A stretch of 64,000 nucleotides of DNA. Origin: Physcomitrium patens (taxonomy: Eukaryota; Streptophyta; Bryopsida; Funariales; Funariaceae). Made by a program: the position numbers and the translations under genes. The stretch covers positions 15,905,242 to 15,969,241 of the forward strand of contig NC_037256.1 of the NCBI RefSeq assembly GCF_000002425.4, read 5' to 3'. Below, in pieces: positions 13,701-28,642 of this stretch; within the stretch, counting starts at the first letter, position 1, and the number at the start of each line of letters is the position of its first letter. The notes beneath the pieces were generated by a model, which made no database searches, was not told the DNA's origin, and was given only the letters and a program-made list of their open reading frames with translations.

Positions 13701-15085
13701 TGGGGATGTATTGGGTGCTATTAGTTAACATATAATTATAGTTGATTTTGCACCATATAGCATAAGGATGATTGCTCAAAGGATATGATCAATTAATTTT
13801 TGCTGGTTTTGTCCCTTTGATTGCATTTTGATAGGGGTCTTCATCTTATGTTTTGAATACATTTGTAAGAAAAAGAGATCATGTTTAATACAAAGTTTAG
13901 TGACTCCTTTTGATAATGGAGAATTTCATTTGTTTATTTACTTTCTTATTTAATGTTTTCACTAAATACATTTTCAGTAAATTTTTATAGGTGAGTTGAT
14001 TTCTGATACATAGGAAGATAAATAAATTATTAAGTAGGCAGTTTGATTTTTATGAATCAATTTCAAAAATTCAATTTTAAAAGATTTTATAGTGAAGCAA
14101 GAATTACTTGCTTACTAAACAACAATGTATGCCAAAAAGAAAAATGTGGCTAACATAATTTTTATATGATTTATTTTAATATCTTCAAAGTATTTTGTAA
14201 AATAATAAATCAATTATATTCTATGAAAGTTGTAAGAAAAACATTAGCATTTAAATAATTAGATAAATTTCTCTCTTACTATACATATTCTTTAACATTC
14301 ACTTGACCAAATTTTATTATATAGATTTTTTTGTGATATCATAATATTAACTATGTATGAAAGTTTTATGTATTAGAATTACTACAATTTTCTATTGAAA
14401 ATATTCTATTTGTGGATTTTTGAATTCAATAGATAAATGTATTTGATTAATTTTATATGAAGTACAATCTATAGCAAGTATAATAAAATATGAAGCTTGA
14501 TACATAAATAATAAGATAGGTATAACAATGACCTCATAAATTTTGGCAAATGCCAAAATTACCAAAATTAACTTAAATTTGTGCCAATTAATGATGAAAT
14601 ATGGCATTTTTAATAACAAATGAAAAACAATGGTTTATACTGGAGAATCAATGTTGTTTTGAGAAGGGGAATCAACTATATTGAATGAATTGCATCTATT
14701 TTACCTGATACTAAAAAGAATTTCATATTGTTTTATTTAGAATACTCCTTTTAGAGCCAAATTAGTTAGCAATTGGAAAAAAAAACTTGTATTTTTTTCA
14801 CTTCAAGATTGAAAAATCCTACTCGATTGATGTTATATTTGTAAATAGATTAGCCAATCCTCTACAAAAGTTGCAAAGGTACATGAATCAACCCTTAACA
14901 TTGCCCCAAGCATTGTTAAAGATGGTCTTATGATTGTGGCAATTGATGGAGGCTTTGGTCGTTGTCTTGCTGTTCTTTGTTTTGACTAAATACATGTGAC
15001 TAGTTTCAATTTGTTCTATATTGACTTCTAATCAGTGCTTTTTGATGTGATTGTGATGAGTATCAAGAATATTGGTGATGAATGT
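13701..15085. other. AT-rich intergenic stretch
   Basis: No gene recognised. Short frames here are low-complexity and lack family similarity. Confidence 0.5.
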
Positions 15086-15089
15086 ACAT

Positions 15090-16340
15090 GTTCATATTTT
15101 GATAAGCATTATAGATATTATAGGTGAGACATCCTCTATCAAAATATTATTATCAATGTCTGGCTTTGCTTGAATGCCTAAGATCCTCTCAATCAAACAT
15201 ATTGTAAATTCAGCAATTTTTAGAAGCATATGGAACTTTTCTTGAGTTGACAACAATGCAAATATATTGTGGATCCATGATTCTTGATCATAGATATGTA
15301 TAAGAATATTCTTTAATTTTATCCACGAATGATTGTACATGTAAAATCAAGAAGCATCTAAAAATATGTGATTGATGTCAATCAATTCAATTCTTATCAT
15401 CACACATAGATTCACAATCAAAATCTTGATCTTTGTAGTCAACAACAACAAAATCATATATAGAGAGTGTATGTTGACCATTGTAATATTACATCTTTTC
15501 AACATGGGATGTTCCATGGCATACATTATCTACTAGGGCGATGTTGGTGCAAATACTAGATTCTTCTCCGCAACTCACTATAGTAGTTGGTTGCTTTCTT
15601 GTCAAAAAGGATGGCTATGCCACTATGCTAACATGTCATGGTGTTTTTGCTATCTAAGTTGAAGGTAATAAGTTTGCTATGCAAATTGAAATATATGTTG
15701 TCAAACATTTTGCAGAATAGTAAGATGATGTTCAAGACAATATGATGATTGAAAATAGGAACGACAATCAAATGTAAGTTGTAGAGCACACCATTGATAC
15801 AAACTCGGATTTGGATATTAGAAAACAATATCCCTTGGTGATAGGATCTGTCTCCAATTAGGAAAAAGGATCATATAGATGTATTATTAGGAATGTTAGA
15901 GGTGATTTTTATGTTTATGCCCATGAGAACACAAACAAACTAGCTGACTATGTGGTTGTTGAAACCATCTAGTTTTGGATTCTTGAATTTGTCTTTATGA
16001 TGATTGATGGCCATAGCAATCTAATGAAAGAAGAGACTAATTAATGTATGCTTCAAAGAGAATTTGAATTTGAAGGGATTCTTAATCTTGATGAAATATA
16101 AACTGTTCGGTTGTTGAGAGAACATTTTTAATATGTTCTATTTTGTGATGGCTTTGGAGTCATCTTCTTTATAGTCATTTGGATAGAAGAATGCATCACT
16201 AATGATCTTTTCAATGATCAAAGCCAAAATCTCAAAGTGCAAGTCATCATTGAAGCTATCTAAGAATGTGTTGATGGTTAACTTCTTCTTATTTATAGAA
16301 CATAATTTTTTTGCTTTGTTGGTCAATAAATTACACACTT
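15090..16340 (-). other. Unidentified coding-like remnant
   Basis: Three minus-strand segments (about 15092-15340, 15628-15828, 16138-16338) have more protein-like composition than the surrounding AT-rich DNA. The middle one (INGVLYNLHLIVVP, then HHIVLNIILL) vaguely recalls the end of a retropepsin-like domain, but I see no catalytic Asp-Ser/Thr-Gly block. It could be an old retroelement or a decayed host gene. If it is an element, it is a broken fossil. No function is claimed. Confidence 0.3.
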
Positions 16341-16349
16341 TCCATTCAA

Positions 16350-18930
16350 TAGAATGCTAGTGCTTTTTATGACTATGATAGTTTTCTTTGTGAGATGGTT
16401 GCTTATAAAATTAGACATTCACAATGCATTGGCACTTCATATCGGATCCATCTATATCTTCACAACTACCATGCACATAGAATAAATACTAAATCAAAGA
16501 TACAACCCTTTGAACATTGCAAGCACAAATTTCAATTTCAAATTCATGAGTGTAATGAGGTTAGAACAATGTATTGCACTTTGACTTAGAAAGTATTTGT
16601 TGGAGGATCAAGCTGTGCAAATTTGTAATTTTATTCAATATAAAAATAATTCTTAGTTTTGATGCCTTGCTTATTTTATATTTAACAAATTTGGCATCCA
16701 TTTTTAAAATTCTAAAATCTATGATGCTAATATAACTTCTCTTGAACTACATGAATATTATTTTAATTGGTTTGATATGAATATATTAAAAAGTAGAAAA
16801 TTTTCAATTTCAAGAATGTTAAATAAAATTTAAAATAAATATCTCAAATAGCTTATTTATTTATTTATTATTTCTAATGATTTTAATAACTTATTAACAA
16901 AAGAAATATTAATTTTTATACTATATATTTGACAAAGAAAGATAATTAATTTCTTATTTAATATACAACTACACAAACATGTTATTTGATTTACTAGATC
17001 TACTTAGATTTGGATAAGTGCAAAAAACCTTCTTATGATGAAGTATTTAAAGATTTATTGAGGTAGAATCAAAAAGAATAAGTAGATAGGATTAAAATAA
17101 ATAAATTATAATACTCATAATTAGATATGATAAAAATAAATATATATTAATTACAATCTATTTATGTTTTATTTTATAGACTAAATAAAATGGTTAGATT
17201 TTGATTTTCATAATACCAAAAGTCAAATATGAAATCAAATAATCTTAGTTTAAAATAAAGTTGGTGTTGGATGTAAATTTGTTTATTTTTCGGATTTTTA
17301 TTTTTGTGGTTTATGAAATATTGATGTATATTTAACTTTGAAAGAAAAATTCTGATGTTTTAAAAAAAATTAATATCAAGAAAAAATAAACTTATAAGCA
17401 TACAATTAGCATTTTGAGGTACATTCAAAGACTTAAATTGTTTAAAAGCACTAAAAATAAATCTAAAAATAAAATATATTTGTGATAAATACTAAAAGTT
17501 AATTTAACATATAAAAAATAAATTAATCAGATCAATTGCTTTTAGGAACTTTGAAAATATTTCGTATATTTTTAAAGAATTAAAATTTTAAATTATCATA
17601 TAAATTTTTTACTTAAACATTCAGATATCTAAAAAGTTTAAAATTTACGTACTTTTCAGATATGTATATTTTTTAATCTTGAAAGCATAAAATTGATCAC
17701 ACATAAATATAAATATCTATAAAATATACATTTAAATGATTTCAATATACTTATATTAATGTTTTAATTAACTTTTGACTAGAGAAGGTTATCCAATTTT
17801 CAATTTAAATTTTACAACCAAAAATCACCTAAAAGCACTAGAGATTGATTGATAAGAAAAAAAATCTATCATTATTGCTACTATAGTTTAAAACAATCTA
17901 AAAGAAGTAGATGTAATTAATTGTATACAAGTGTATTCAATAGTTACAAAGTAGATAATATTTAAAAAAAATTAACAAGACTAATAATAGTATTTTTAAA
18001 TATTTATTTAATATTACAATATACAAGGCTACAATAGCTTTCTAAAATAATATGTTGTATACATGTTTAATTATTATTTTTATAATTTTTTTTAGAATTA
18101 TAGTATGTAAAATTAAAATTTTGTTAATAATTTCTTTATAATTTTATTATTTAATTATTATATAATTTAATTAAAAAATATTTTTTATAACTATTTGATG
18201 AATTCATATTATTATTTTTATTAAAAAATAAGATAAATAAAAAGTGTAAAATTTAAAAATTTAGAACATTAATTGAAAAATTTATTTTAATTAATTAATT
18301 AATTTATCATAATATATTCATACATACTAAAAGTAACACCAATTTAACATTATATATTTGAATTTTAAAATTTTGTATCTATTTAAGATATTTATATGTA
18401 AAATAGTCGACTTTATTGCTAATTAATTTTATTCATATTTAAAAACAAATCATGCATTACAGAGTTAAAATAATTGAAAAATTCAAAATGTCTACATAAC
18501 AAAAAAAATTCAATTCCAAGTGGAAAAATATATATGTTAACATTTCATATCAATTAGTTGATAGAAAACAATGGCAAATTTTTTATTTTATTATGTATTT
18601 GTATACATATATAAATCTTTTATACATGTGAAGATTTGGAAATGCTTTTACTTTATTTTTATTTACTTTAAAGGCTTCAATTTTATTTGTAACTCATCTG
18701 TGGTTACTTTTTCTTAAGAGAACATAACAAGTACAAAATTAAAAATGCATACTCAACAATTAGATCTATCTAGTGTCTCTACTTCCATTACTTGCTTTGG
18801 TATTTGCTAATCATCTTGATTTTCAACCACTAACATTCAACTTTTTCAATGCAATTCAATGGAGAGGTGTAAATACACAACAAAGCTTGATGATACCTAA
18901 TGTGCTGCACTACTAACAATTCAAACAATC
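16350..18930. other. Extremely AT-rich intergenic stretch
   Basis: About 2.6 kb, poorest in G and C between 16.7 and 18.7 kb. No gene, element or RNA is seen. Confidence 0.5.
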
Positions 18931-20060
18931 TTCATTGATATATATCTATCAATCTAAGTACAGAAATATAAGAAATTATTAAATTGACCCAAGTATTTAT
19001 TAAAAACACCGCGGTCGATGATAGACTCAACGCCATGATCTGTTGATGCGCACGAGCCAAACCAACTGCATTACGCGATGGATGTCTGCAATCGGCACCT
19101 TCATGGGTCCGGCGTGCTCCGCAGCGAACATTGACTGATTCGCGAGAGTAGTGCGAGAAGGAGAAGGAGAAGGAGGAGACGTGCACATCGCGTGTGCACT
19201 ACTGAGCCATGTGCAGAGTCTAGAGCGCTCACAAAACACGTTAAGGTGGCTTTGAAGTTATGAGTCCAGAGAGTTATGAGGTCGTTGGATCTTCACTGCC
19301 TCGCTTGCAATGCTTTCTCCAGTCAGTGGGCTACTGCAGCGAAAGGGCCATGGTCCCATTCCTGCATCAGATTGCACACTTTTGGTCTTTGTTTACACTA
19401 AGTGGGTACCATTTTCCACCTTTGATAAGATCCTGTTGCTGTTTAGGTTCTAGAGTTTTTGCTAACAGACATGCCGCTTAGTTTGTTAGAAAGATTATGT
19501 TGGTGCTTTGGATTTAGGGGTTATGTTTAGTGGCAAACATGCCATTTAGTTTGCTAATATTTTCATGTTTGGTTTTTCTTGCTCTTAATTGGCATGTTTG
19601 ATAGGCAGATCATGTTGATGTTTGTTATTGATAAGTGGCGTGTTTTGTTTAGTGGTCAGGATTATCATGTAAGTAGAGTGTGTTTTCATGTGTGGTCGTT
19701 TGTTGCCAATATTTTTGATGAGTAGTTATAGAGATTACAAATGTGGTTTAGTACTGCTTTTTGATGACATCTTCATTGTGTCAGTAGTAATAATATGTTA
19801 GAAACAGAGAATAATAACAAAGGTTACATAGCATTACTTTTATTATTATTATTATTATTATTATTATATTATATTTTTATAATTTTACAATAGAGTTTTG
19901 GTAAGTTAAAGATTTTTTCAAAAAATTCCTGTAAAATAATTGAAAAGGAACATAAAGAGACAGACATTACAAGAAAATCTATCACTTGGGGTGAGACAAA
20001 TTAAAAAAAGGATACAGTCATTCTACAATAAAATAGGATAACTTGATAGAGAGTCAAAAG
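18931..20060. other. GC-richer intergenic patch, no gene recognised
   Basis: At 19000-19480 the composition resembles the genic islands, but neither strand gives a recognisable protein or splice-linked exons. It may be a decayed gene fragment, a non-coding transcript or an unknown repeat. An (ATT)n microsatellite lies at about 19839-19866. Confidence 0.35.
19839..19866. repeat. (ATT)n microsatellite
   Basis: About nine ATT units in an AT-rich setting. Confidence 0.9.
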
Positions 20061-20277
20061 GCAAAGGAAAAGGAGTTCTGGTCATGTGGGACAAGGTACC
20101 ACCAAATTATCAGCCCCCTTCCAGCTCACAATAAGCTTAGAAGCAAATAGAAATGCACCAAACACGAATCTAGGAAGGGGCTTTGGATATAGTGCTAATA
20201 GCCCCATCCCCCCAAAGGAACCCTTTTTCTTGCACACCCACAAGGACTTGCTGGACTGGAGCTCCAAGAAGGGGAAT

Positions 20278-20312
20278 AAAAAAAAAAAAAAAAAAAAAAA
20301 CACACACACATA
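20278..20312. repeat. Poly-A / (CA)n tract
   Basis: About 23 A residues followed by CA dinucleotides. Confidence 0.9.
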
Positions 20313-20838
20313 CAACAAAAGCTAAAATGGGTCTTTATGAAACATGGCCCTTGTTCATTTGTCAGAAGGGTACAGAATCGAAGGTACTACGAAAGAAAGA
20401 AAGAAGTCTAGTGCATGAAGTATCTATCACCTCTTACTATTGTATTTTATAATAGAAATGGGTCTATGAGAGGAAAAATAATAATAATAAAGAAAAGAAA
20501 AAGAAACAGGGATGCAGGAGAGACATGAAACTGGGTAGCAGGGTACAGTGGGAGTTGCTTCTTCCATGGTCCCTCTCATTTATTTAATACAAAGGGGGGG
20601 GGGGTGTGTTGATTGCAGGTTAACAGAGCTCAGAATGTTGCTCAGGTTTTCATTAAGAAGCAGAAATCAAGATTTGTCATGAGATTAACTTAGTAGTACT
20701 GGCACACCTGACCATGTTTGAAATCCACATTAAAAACCCCATGTGCTTGTGCTTCTTGCAGTCTCAGGGTGCTCAAAAGCCTCTCTTCCAATGCAGACTT
20801 ATTTCACTGCTTCTCACTTCCAGATCCATACATACACA

Positions 20839-20841
<3 letters not shown>

Positions 20842-20914
<73 letters not shown>
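20842..20914. repeat. Compound microsatellite (CT)n(AT)n
   Basis: About 37 bases of CT followed by about 35 bases of AT with one GT interruption. It has the same design as the tract at 5685-5764. Confidence 0.95.
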
Positions 20915-21564
20915 TGGATACTGCCACCATATTTTTTTCTATATACTTGTACACATACATATACATCTATATTGAACCATGATGAAATGGTTGTGGTGAT
21001 AGTAGAAAGAAAATTTTGACTAAAGTTTGATTGAAATTTTTATGGGTTGTGGTGGCAATGGCAAAATTGTGGTGGCCATTGCCACACACAAATATGAACT
21101 TAGAACTCACCAATATGATTTAGAGCTCATCTCACATGGTCAAATTATGAAATACAAGTGCAGCACGGAGAGGATTCTGACCTTGTTGGCTAGAGAATCA
21201 ATCCACTTGTACAGTTCATTGACTGCTGTGGAGCAATTATTTGATTTAATATTTCCATGAGTTAATTTATTATTAATCTCTCTGTACACAAATTTATATT
21301 CACATTCGTATGGAAATTTTGTTTATTTATTTATTTATTTATGTATTATAACGATTGAAGAACAAGGAGGCTGAACATGAGAACGGAAGGGGAGCAAAAC
21401 ATGGCGTCGAAAGCAGACGGCAGAAAAAAGTGATAAAAAAACAAACAGTGACGTTCCTATGGGAAAGCAGCACGGTGAAGGTAGTTGCGAAGTTGAGCCT
21501 ACCCACGTGATCAGTGCACCGCAGTGAGGGATGCAATTATATTAATCTTGCTTTGGGGAGGGAA

Positions 21565-21570
21565 TATAAA
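21565..21570 (+). promoter_or_regulatory. Candidate TATA box of the peroxidase gene
   Basis: TATAAA in GGAATATAAACC, 195 bases before the start codon. This would place transcription start near 21595-21600. Position and match are good, but no transcript evidence is available. Confidence 0.5.
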
Positions 21571-21680
21571 CCATTCTATTGCTTTCAGAGGAGACATAAT
21601 TCAGTCCCACATACTGCGTGGAAAGCCGAGAGCTTTTCGACAGGGCTTCTTCGATAAGCTCCGGAGAACTGTCACTGTAA

Positions 21681-23363
<1,683 letters not shown>

Positions 23364-25019
23364 TCCTCTGTGCTTGGTGATCCGCCTTGGTGGCAGGATT
23401 AAGCATTTCGAAAGTGGTCATCAGTAGCTGTTGTACTTAATAACTTTAATGCACACAATTATATGTTCAGATGATGTTGGTATTTCTCAGAGAGTGCCTT
23501 GAATATCTCTGAACCATCAGAACCTGCCTTGACCGAAGTAGTCATTGTCGGGCTTACGTGCATACTTCGGCTGGGGAAAATATACTCGTCTTCGAGTGAG
23601 TACTAACTTTTCAACCTTAAGTTATATTTGCCAAGTATCCACTGTTGGGGTAGGCCTACCTCTCCTCATTTTTCCTCTTTGTTCTCTATTTTCTTCTGGG
23701 GCGATTTTATTCCCGATTGTTGGAAGCCTCGACCACACGTGTTTTGCAACTTTATTACTGGTTACCGATCACCCCCCAATGCGATGAAGGAACCCATCCT
23801 GCATTGTTCTATACCCTGTGTTGCAATCTTGCTTGCTATACCCTCTATAAAGATTGTGTACGATGTCTCCTACGGAACGCACCATTGAGCTCGTTGAAAT
23901 TGTCTCCACTCAGGTTGCGATTTGAAATATGGCAAAACTGTACATAATCGAGCTCGCCTATCATGTCTATTATCCTTGAAGCCAACGAATCCGTCAACGC
24001 AGGGTTTTGACAGTTCACTGTTACAGCTCACTTGTCACATGGACAGTCTCATCCCATCTACGCAATTAGCAACTCATCGGACATGCGATCTGTACTGTCC
24101 TCTCTCAACCTATGAAGACATTGTATCCATCTTGAAGAGCAGAGTTTTTGGAGCTGTGTTAGAGGTGTTTCTGGATGGTGACGCGCACGATGTCCCTTCT
24201 GGATTCGACAAATGCATCGATTCTCCGTGTGTAGTCAAGACCTTTGGAGCAAATTAAAAGTGAATCAGAGTAAGCTACGTATACAGTGACAACCCTTCTC
24301 TTTCAGAAGGAAACGACATGGACAGGAAATTCCGTGCTCGCGCACTACGATGGAAGTAGCCTTGTGATATTGTCAGATCCGTGGGTTCTCCTTGAAGATA
24401 AATATGATCCCGAGCTTGATTTTTGATTTCCTTTATCTTATCTACGTACTTTGTTAAAGGAACTAGTGCTCCATGAATTAGTAATAAAAATCATGTTAAA
24501 CAACGTAGCCCACTGCAAAGTCTCTACGACATGCTCCGCCAATGAAAGCTCTCTTGAATAGTGTCGAGGAGAAATCCTGTCCCTAAATCAGCGAAAGTAA
24601 TTCTCGCTAGTGTAAAATTCCAAAATCTAGGTATGTATAACGCTCACAAGTAAAGGTGAACTATTAAATTACATCATTCAATAACATTGACACCATTGAG
24701 AACATTGACTTGAATGCGCTCATCACGGCGGGGCCGTATAACAATGCGACCACGTCAACGCAATTGAGTATCCAGACAGTGTTACTTATTAGAGAGCATC
24801 GGCTTTTTGGACGGAGGATATCACCGTCACAGCATTGGCACTTTTACAAATTACAGTATTTATGTCGTTGGAGTGCATTCGACATGACATGACCGACTTC
24901 ACTAAAGCTTCCGACCACCATCACTTTCCAGATTTAAGTATCAGAAACCTGTACGCAGAATACAGGTCTTCCATCTTCCACAACTCGATTGAGCCACTTG
25001 TCGCCCGAATCTAGTAGAA
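23364..25019. other. Intergenic region between peroxidase gene and pseudogene
   Basis: Composition remains genic, and the first few hundred bases are probably 3' UTR. Small frames (for example at 23922-24257) have no recognisable similarity. No gene is called. Confidence 0.45.
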
Positions 25020-25720
25020 AGTAGATCACTCCGTCGAGTCGCGCTGTGCAAGTAGGGGTTTGGCATTCATCACCAGGATCTAGCTTTCCTTTTCAGTTCA
25101 AGGGTTGATTATAGCTATCCTGCTACTTGTGATAGCAAACTGGCGGAAGATAATCTCCCTACTTTGAGCACGCTCCTCGACAATGGTTTGATTGAAGTAC
25201 ACCGAGTTTCAAAATACCTGATCGGTTTGGGTAATAACCTCTTCCATCTACAGATTCCTTTGCCAGTTTTTGTCAAATTTATCAGAAATTCTGAGGTCCA
25301 AGTTCTGCAAGCTGAGGCCGTCCCCATCTTCGGCAGTTGTGAAATTCAACATTGGTGATATAGTCATTCAGGAGGAGGGTCACCAGTTGGCACCCGACCG
25401 CGCCAATTGTGTGAACAACTGAAAACACAAAGTCATCCCTTCCATGTAGGCTTCGGAAAGAAAACTAGCCTTTCACTGTGACGTGATCGTCGGCTGGTCT
25501 CGGAAATCGTAACCTCACTTCATCGACACCGTCGCCGCGACTGGAGGACATCCAGACACTAACCCAATCTTCGAAACTAGCAACACCAGCGAGCTCGCGG
25601 AACACAAACGCCGCATTCAAAACACCGCATTGCCTCCAATCAAGATCATGCAAGACTGCAAAACTACGCAGCTCGTGAACATCGTCGCCCGAGTCTGGTA
25701 ACGCCACCGCCAGATGCATG
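25020..25720 (-). pseudogene. Class III peroxidase pseudogene
   Basis: Reading on the minus strand, the segment at about 25330-25410 gives VHTIGAVGCQLVTLLLND, matching the proximal-His region AHTIGKVRCQIVRLFLND. The segment at 25120-25320 gives LSLQNLDLRISDKFDKN and later IFRQFAIT, matching LQNLDLKTPEKFDNN and FFRQFAFS. Upstream (about 25460-25540), DGVDEVRLRFPRP resembles the exon 3 region. The equivalent of the C-terminus runs on to about 25020. There are at least two in-frame stops and a frameshift around the proximal-His exon, and no intact N-terminal exon is seen. It therefore looks like a dead, inverted copy of the neighbouring gene, or of a related peroxidase. The weakest part is beyond 25600. 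Confidence 0.8.
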
Positions 25721-25778
25721 GGATGTATGAGACAAATGGACTCGCAGGCAAAGATGATTGGTCTGGGTTGGTCTCGAC

Positions 25779-26000
25779 TATTAGAATAATATAATAATTC
25801 TGTAATGAATAATACAATAACAATTGATACAATGAAATAATAATATATTGAATGCACACAAAACTGTGTGTGTTTGTGCATGTGTAATCCAAGGAGGGAG
25901 GTGCTCCTGGAAGTTCGCACCCCTCCATTGAATGAATTCTAGTCGTCACCCTAATTGCTCATCCTACTACTATGGTTAATGGATATTTTGTTCTAATACA
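25779..26000 (-). repeat. Ty1/copia LTR (left)
   Basis: A 222-bp repeat; on the minus strand it begins TGTATTAGAACA and ends near TTCTAATA. A related 223-bp copy lies at 44832-45054. Minus-strand copia pol sequence follows immediately to the right, so this is placed as its 3' LTR. Confidence 0.7.
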
Positions 26001-27679
26001 CCCTCTTAATCATATTGTGGTGAGGCTGGGGTTGCTTCTCCAAGCAAGCCTATTAACTGTAGGTGCTGGACAAATGACCATGTAGCTAGCTGGACATGTT
26101 ATGCATAGTAGCCCGCACATGGGTTGGGCCAATAGCATGCATATATTGACTCAACATACTTATCACAAAAGAAAGGTCAAGCCATATGCAAATCATGGCC
26201 CAATTTAAGGACTTGATGATATTAGTCTAAGAAAAAAGATTAACTTCATGGTGGGCATCTTTGGTGGTTGGGCAGTAGGTAGAAGATAACTGGTTGAGGA
26301 GAGATGACTCCTTTTGGAACCTTCATACAGATCCCTTCTTGAAGATGTCCATTCAAGAAAGCCATTTTAACATCTATTTGATAGACATATAAATCAAGTT
26401 GAATTGCTCAAGCAACAATGAGGTTATTAGATTGGAATCAAACAATAGCTGAAAAAGTTTTATTATGATCCAAACCCAAAATTTGGTTGAATTCATGGGC
26501 CACAAGATGGGTTTTGAAGCGATCCACAACCTCCAAATTCTTCAGCTTAATTTTAAATATCCATTTACAAGTGATGAGCTTGCAATTAATAAAAAGCTTG
26601 ATAAATGACCATGTAGCATTAACAACATTAAAATTGAGCTCTTCTTTTATTGCCCATTGCCATTGAAATTCCTTTGAAGAATTAATTATTTGAGAATAGC
26701 TTATAAGTTCAATAGAAATAGTAGAAATTATAATTAAAGCAAAAAAATTCTTTATTGCTTTACTTAGTTTAATATGAAGAAGAAAAGGCTCTATGATATA
26801 ATTTTCAATATGATCATGTGACAAAGAAATATCTTTATTGTGTTAAAAAGAGTATCGTACTTGAATAATAAGAAACAAGTCATAAGCTTCTATTGGAGTA
26901 TTTAGATCGGATCTAGAGTCAGTTATAGGCAAGCGAAGAAATTACACATGTTTGTTGAGATGCAACATGAACTCTAGTCTTAAATAGAGGTCTAATACAT
27001 GCCAAGGCGAATTGATACTCTTTGAGGTGAGTAAGAGAATTGAACAAAAAGAGTCCTCAAAAGTCAAGTAGCTTACAGATTGGGACAAGGAGAAGCCACT
27101 ACTACCTACTACAAGATAGGAGTCTGCATCTCAAAGAACTTATGGCTACCTGATACAAGTTATGGGACTACGTCCAATTTAAGGGACTCATGACCATTTG
27201 TCATGGATTTTCTTTTAGAAGGAACACCAAATTTAGGAAGATTTCTTATGGAGGGAAATTCCAAGCGATTATGAAAGCTCTCTACACCAAAACGACTAAG
27301 AAGGAACCTTAGATGATCAAGAAGAGATCCTCAACTACTTGGAAGAGGCCTTAGGTAGTCACGGAGCATTATTCCAAAGTTGCCTTGAGTTGGCTTTAGA
27401 ATAGAAGAGTCCATAGATTAAAAAATATGCATATCTACTAAAATTATTTAGTTATGAGGATTCAAAAAGTATATATTAGGAAAAAAATGTGCAACATGCT
27501 CCCCTTAAAACACAACATCTTTTGATATAAGAAGTACGCCATTAGTAATTCTTTGAAGCTTATATCTTCTATTAAGAAAGCTATAACTAAGCAATATACA
27601 TTCAAAAGTTTTGTTATCAAATTTAACACAAAGAAAATTTGAAATTTTTGCAAAATATTGGCTTCCAAAAATATAAAGA

Positions 27680-27682
<3 letters not shown>

Positions 27683-27732
<50 letters not shown>
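27683..27732. repeat. (AT)n microsatellite
   Basis: About 50 bases of AT dinucleotides inside the copia fossil. Confidence 0.95.
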
Positions 27733-27740
<8 letters not shown>

Positions 27741-28058
27741 TTGCTATAATTCAAAGAGAGTTCTATCATTTGAAATGAAATTGGTAGGATAATAATTTTG
27801 AAGATATGTGATGCATGTGATACCTTCATCCTAATATGATTGTGATAATTTAGTTGCATAGAGTATATATTTTGTAGCATTGAGAAGAGTGTATTTTTTT
27901 TTATTCCACAACACCATTTTGATAAGGAATATATATTATGATAAGTTGAAATTAAATACCATGAGCTTCTACATATTGATTAAAATTAAAAGAAAGGTAT
28001 TCTCTTCTTTAATCAAAGCGAAGAATTTAAAGTTTATATCTCGTTCTTTTCATAAAGG

Positions 28059-28063
28059 CATGT
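28059..28063. repeat. Target-site duplication CATGT (left)
   Basis: Five bases directly before the left LTR, repeated exactly after the right LTR at 34458-34462. Confidence 0.9.
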
Positions 28064-28625
28064 TATCAAGGACAAGAACTTGATGAAAAAGCAATTCAGT
28101 CAAGTGAGCCTTCACTCAAAGAAAGATAACAAAATATAAATAAACAAGTATGTATATTGAAAGAGAAACTGGAATGGCTATTGCCAAAAGTCAAGAAAAC
28201 TAAAGACCCTTGAAATTAGATTGGAAGCAAGAAAAGAATTGACAAGAGTGAAGAAGGCTTCACTCTTGTCTCTATATATACTATCTAACTAGGGGCTATG
28301 TGGCGACGTTCTATAGGACCTCCAATATGTGTTGACTTTGTAAGACATATGCCTTGACTTACAAGGCAAGTTTTTCTACATGTGGGCCACATAGTTAGCT
28401 TGGTCTTCAAGCTAACAACATGTGTGGCACATGGCTAACTTGTTGACCACGTTTTTAATCCCAAAAAGTCAATTTAAGACACCTATAAAGACAAAGCAGC
28501 ATCTATAAAGCTTCTAAGAAGCTTCCATATCAAATACTATAGAATTAACTTACTTTTATCTACTTTTATTTACTTCTACCTATTTATACATGTAATTACT
28601 GGCTTACATGAATAGGTCCATGACA
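28064..28625 (-). repeat. 3' LTR of the chromovirus
   Basis: 562 bp, same length as the partner at 33896-34457 with no gap needed to align them. A short inverted block, AAGCTTCTAAGAAGCTT, lies at about 28508-28524, and blocks from this LTR recur across the window. The minus-strand start is TGTCA. Confidence 0.95.
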
Positions 28626-28642
28626 TTACCCCTCCTTCTAGG
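28626..28642 (-). other. Polypurine tract of the chromovirus
   Basis: Minus strand reads AGAAGGAGGGGTAA directly against the 3' LTR, the expected place for plus-strand priming. The same tract, slightly changed, precedes the LTR at 3516. Confidence 0.85.

Larger units (their letters stand above)
20061..21560. other. Intergenic region upstream of the peroxidase gene
   Basis: No coding region recognised. It contains a poly-A followed by (CA)n at 20278-20312, an 11-base G run at 20594-20604, and a (CT)n(AT)n tract at 20842-20914. Confidence 0.45.
26001..28063 (-). mobile_element. Ty1/copia retrotransposon fossil, left part
   Basis: Minus strand. The start of reverse transcriptase lies at about 26300-26830 (EFQWQWAIKEELN; CKWIFKIK; DRFKTHLVAHEFNQILGLD), integrase C-terminal region at about 27490-27640, and integrase core at about 27760-28058, including the decayed GVVERKN block near 27905. 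It is broken many times and interrupted by the gypsy element that begins at 28064. Its right part resumes at 34463. An (AT)n tract lies inside it at 27683-27732. Confidence 0.8.

Noticed and set aside
18932-19481. Possible small gene in the GC-richer patch
   Set aside because: There is no conserved motif, no consistent exon set and no clear start context; left as unassigned.
20714-21019. Open frames rich in Ser-Leu and Tyr-Ile repeats
   Set aside because: They are read from the (CT)n(AT)n microsatellite.
23922-24257. A 111-codon open frame downstream of the peroxidase gene
   Set aside because: No family similarity, no clear start and no splice partners.
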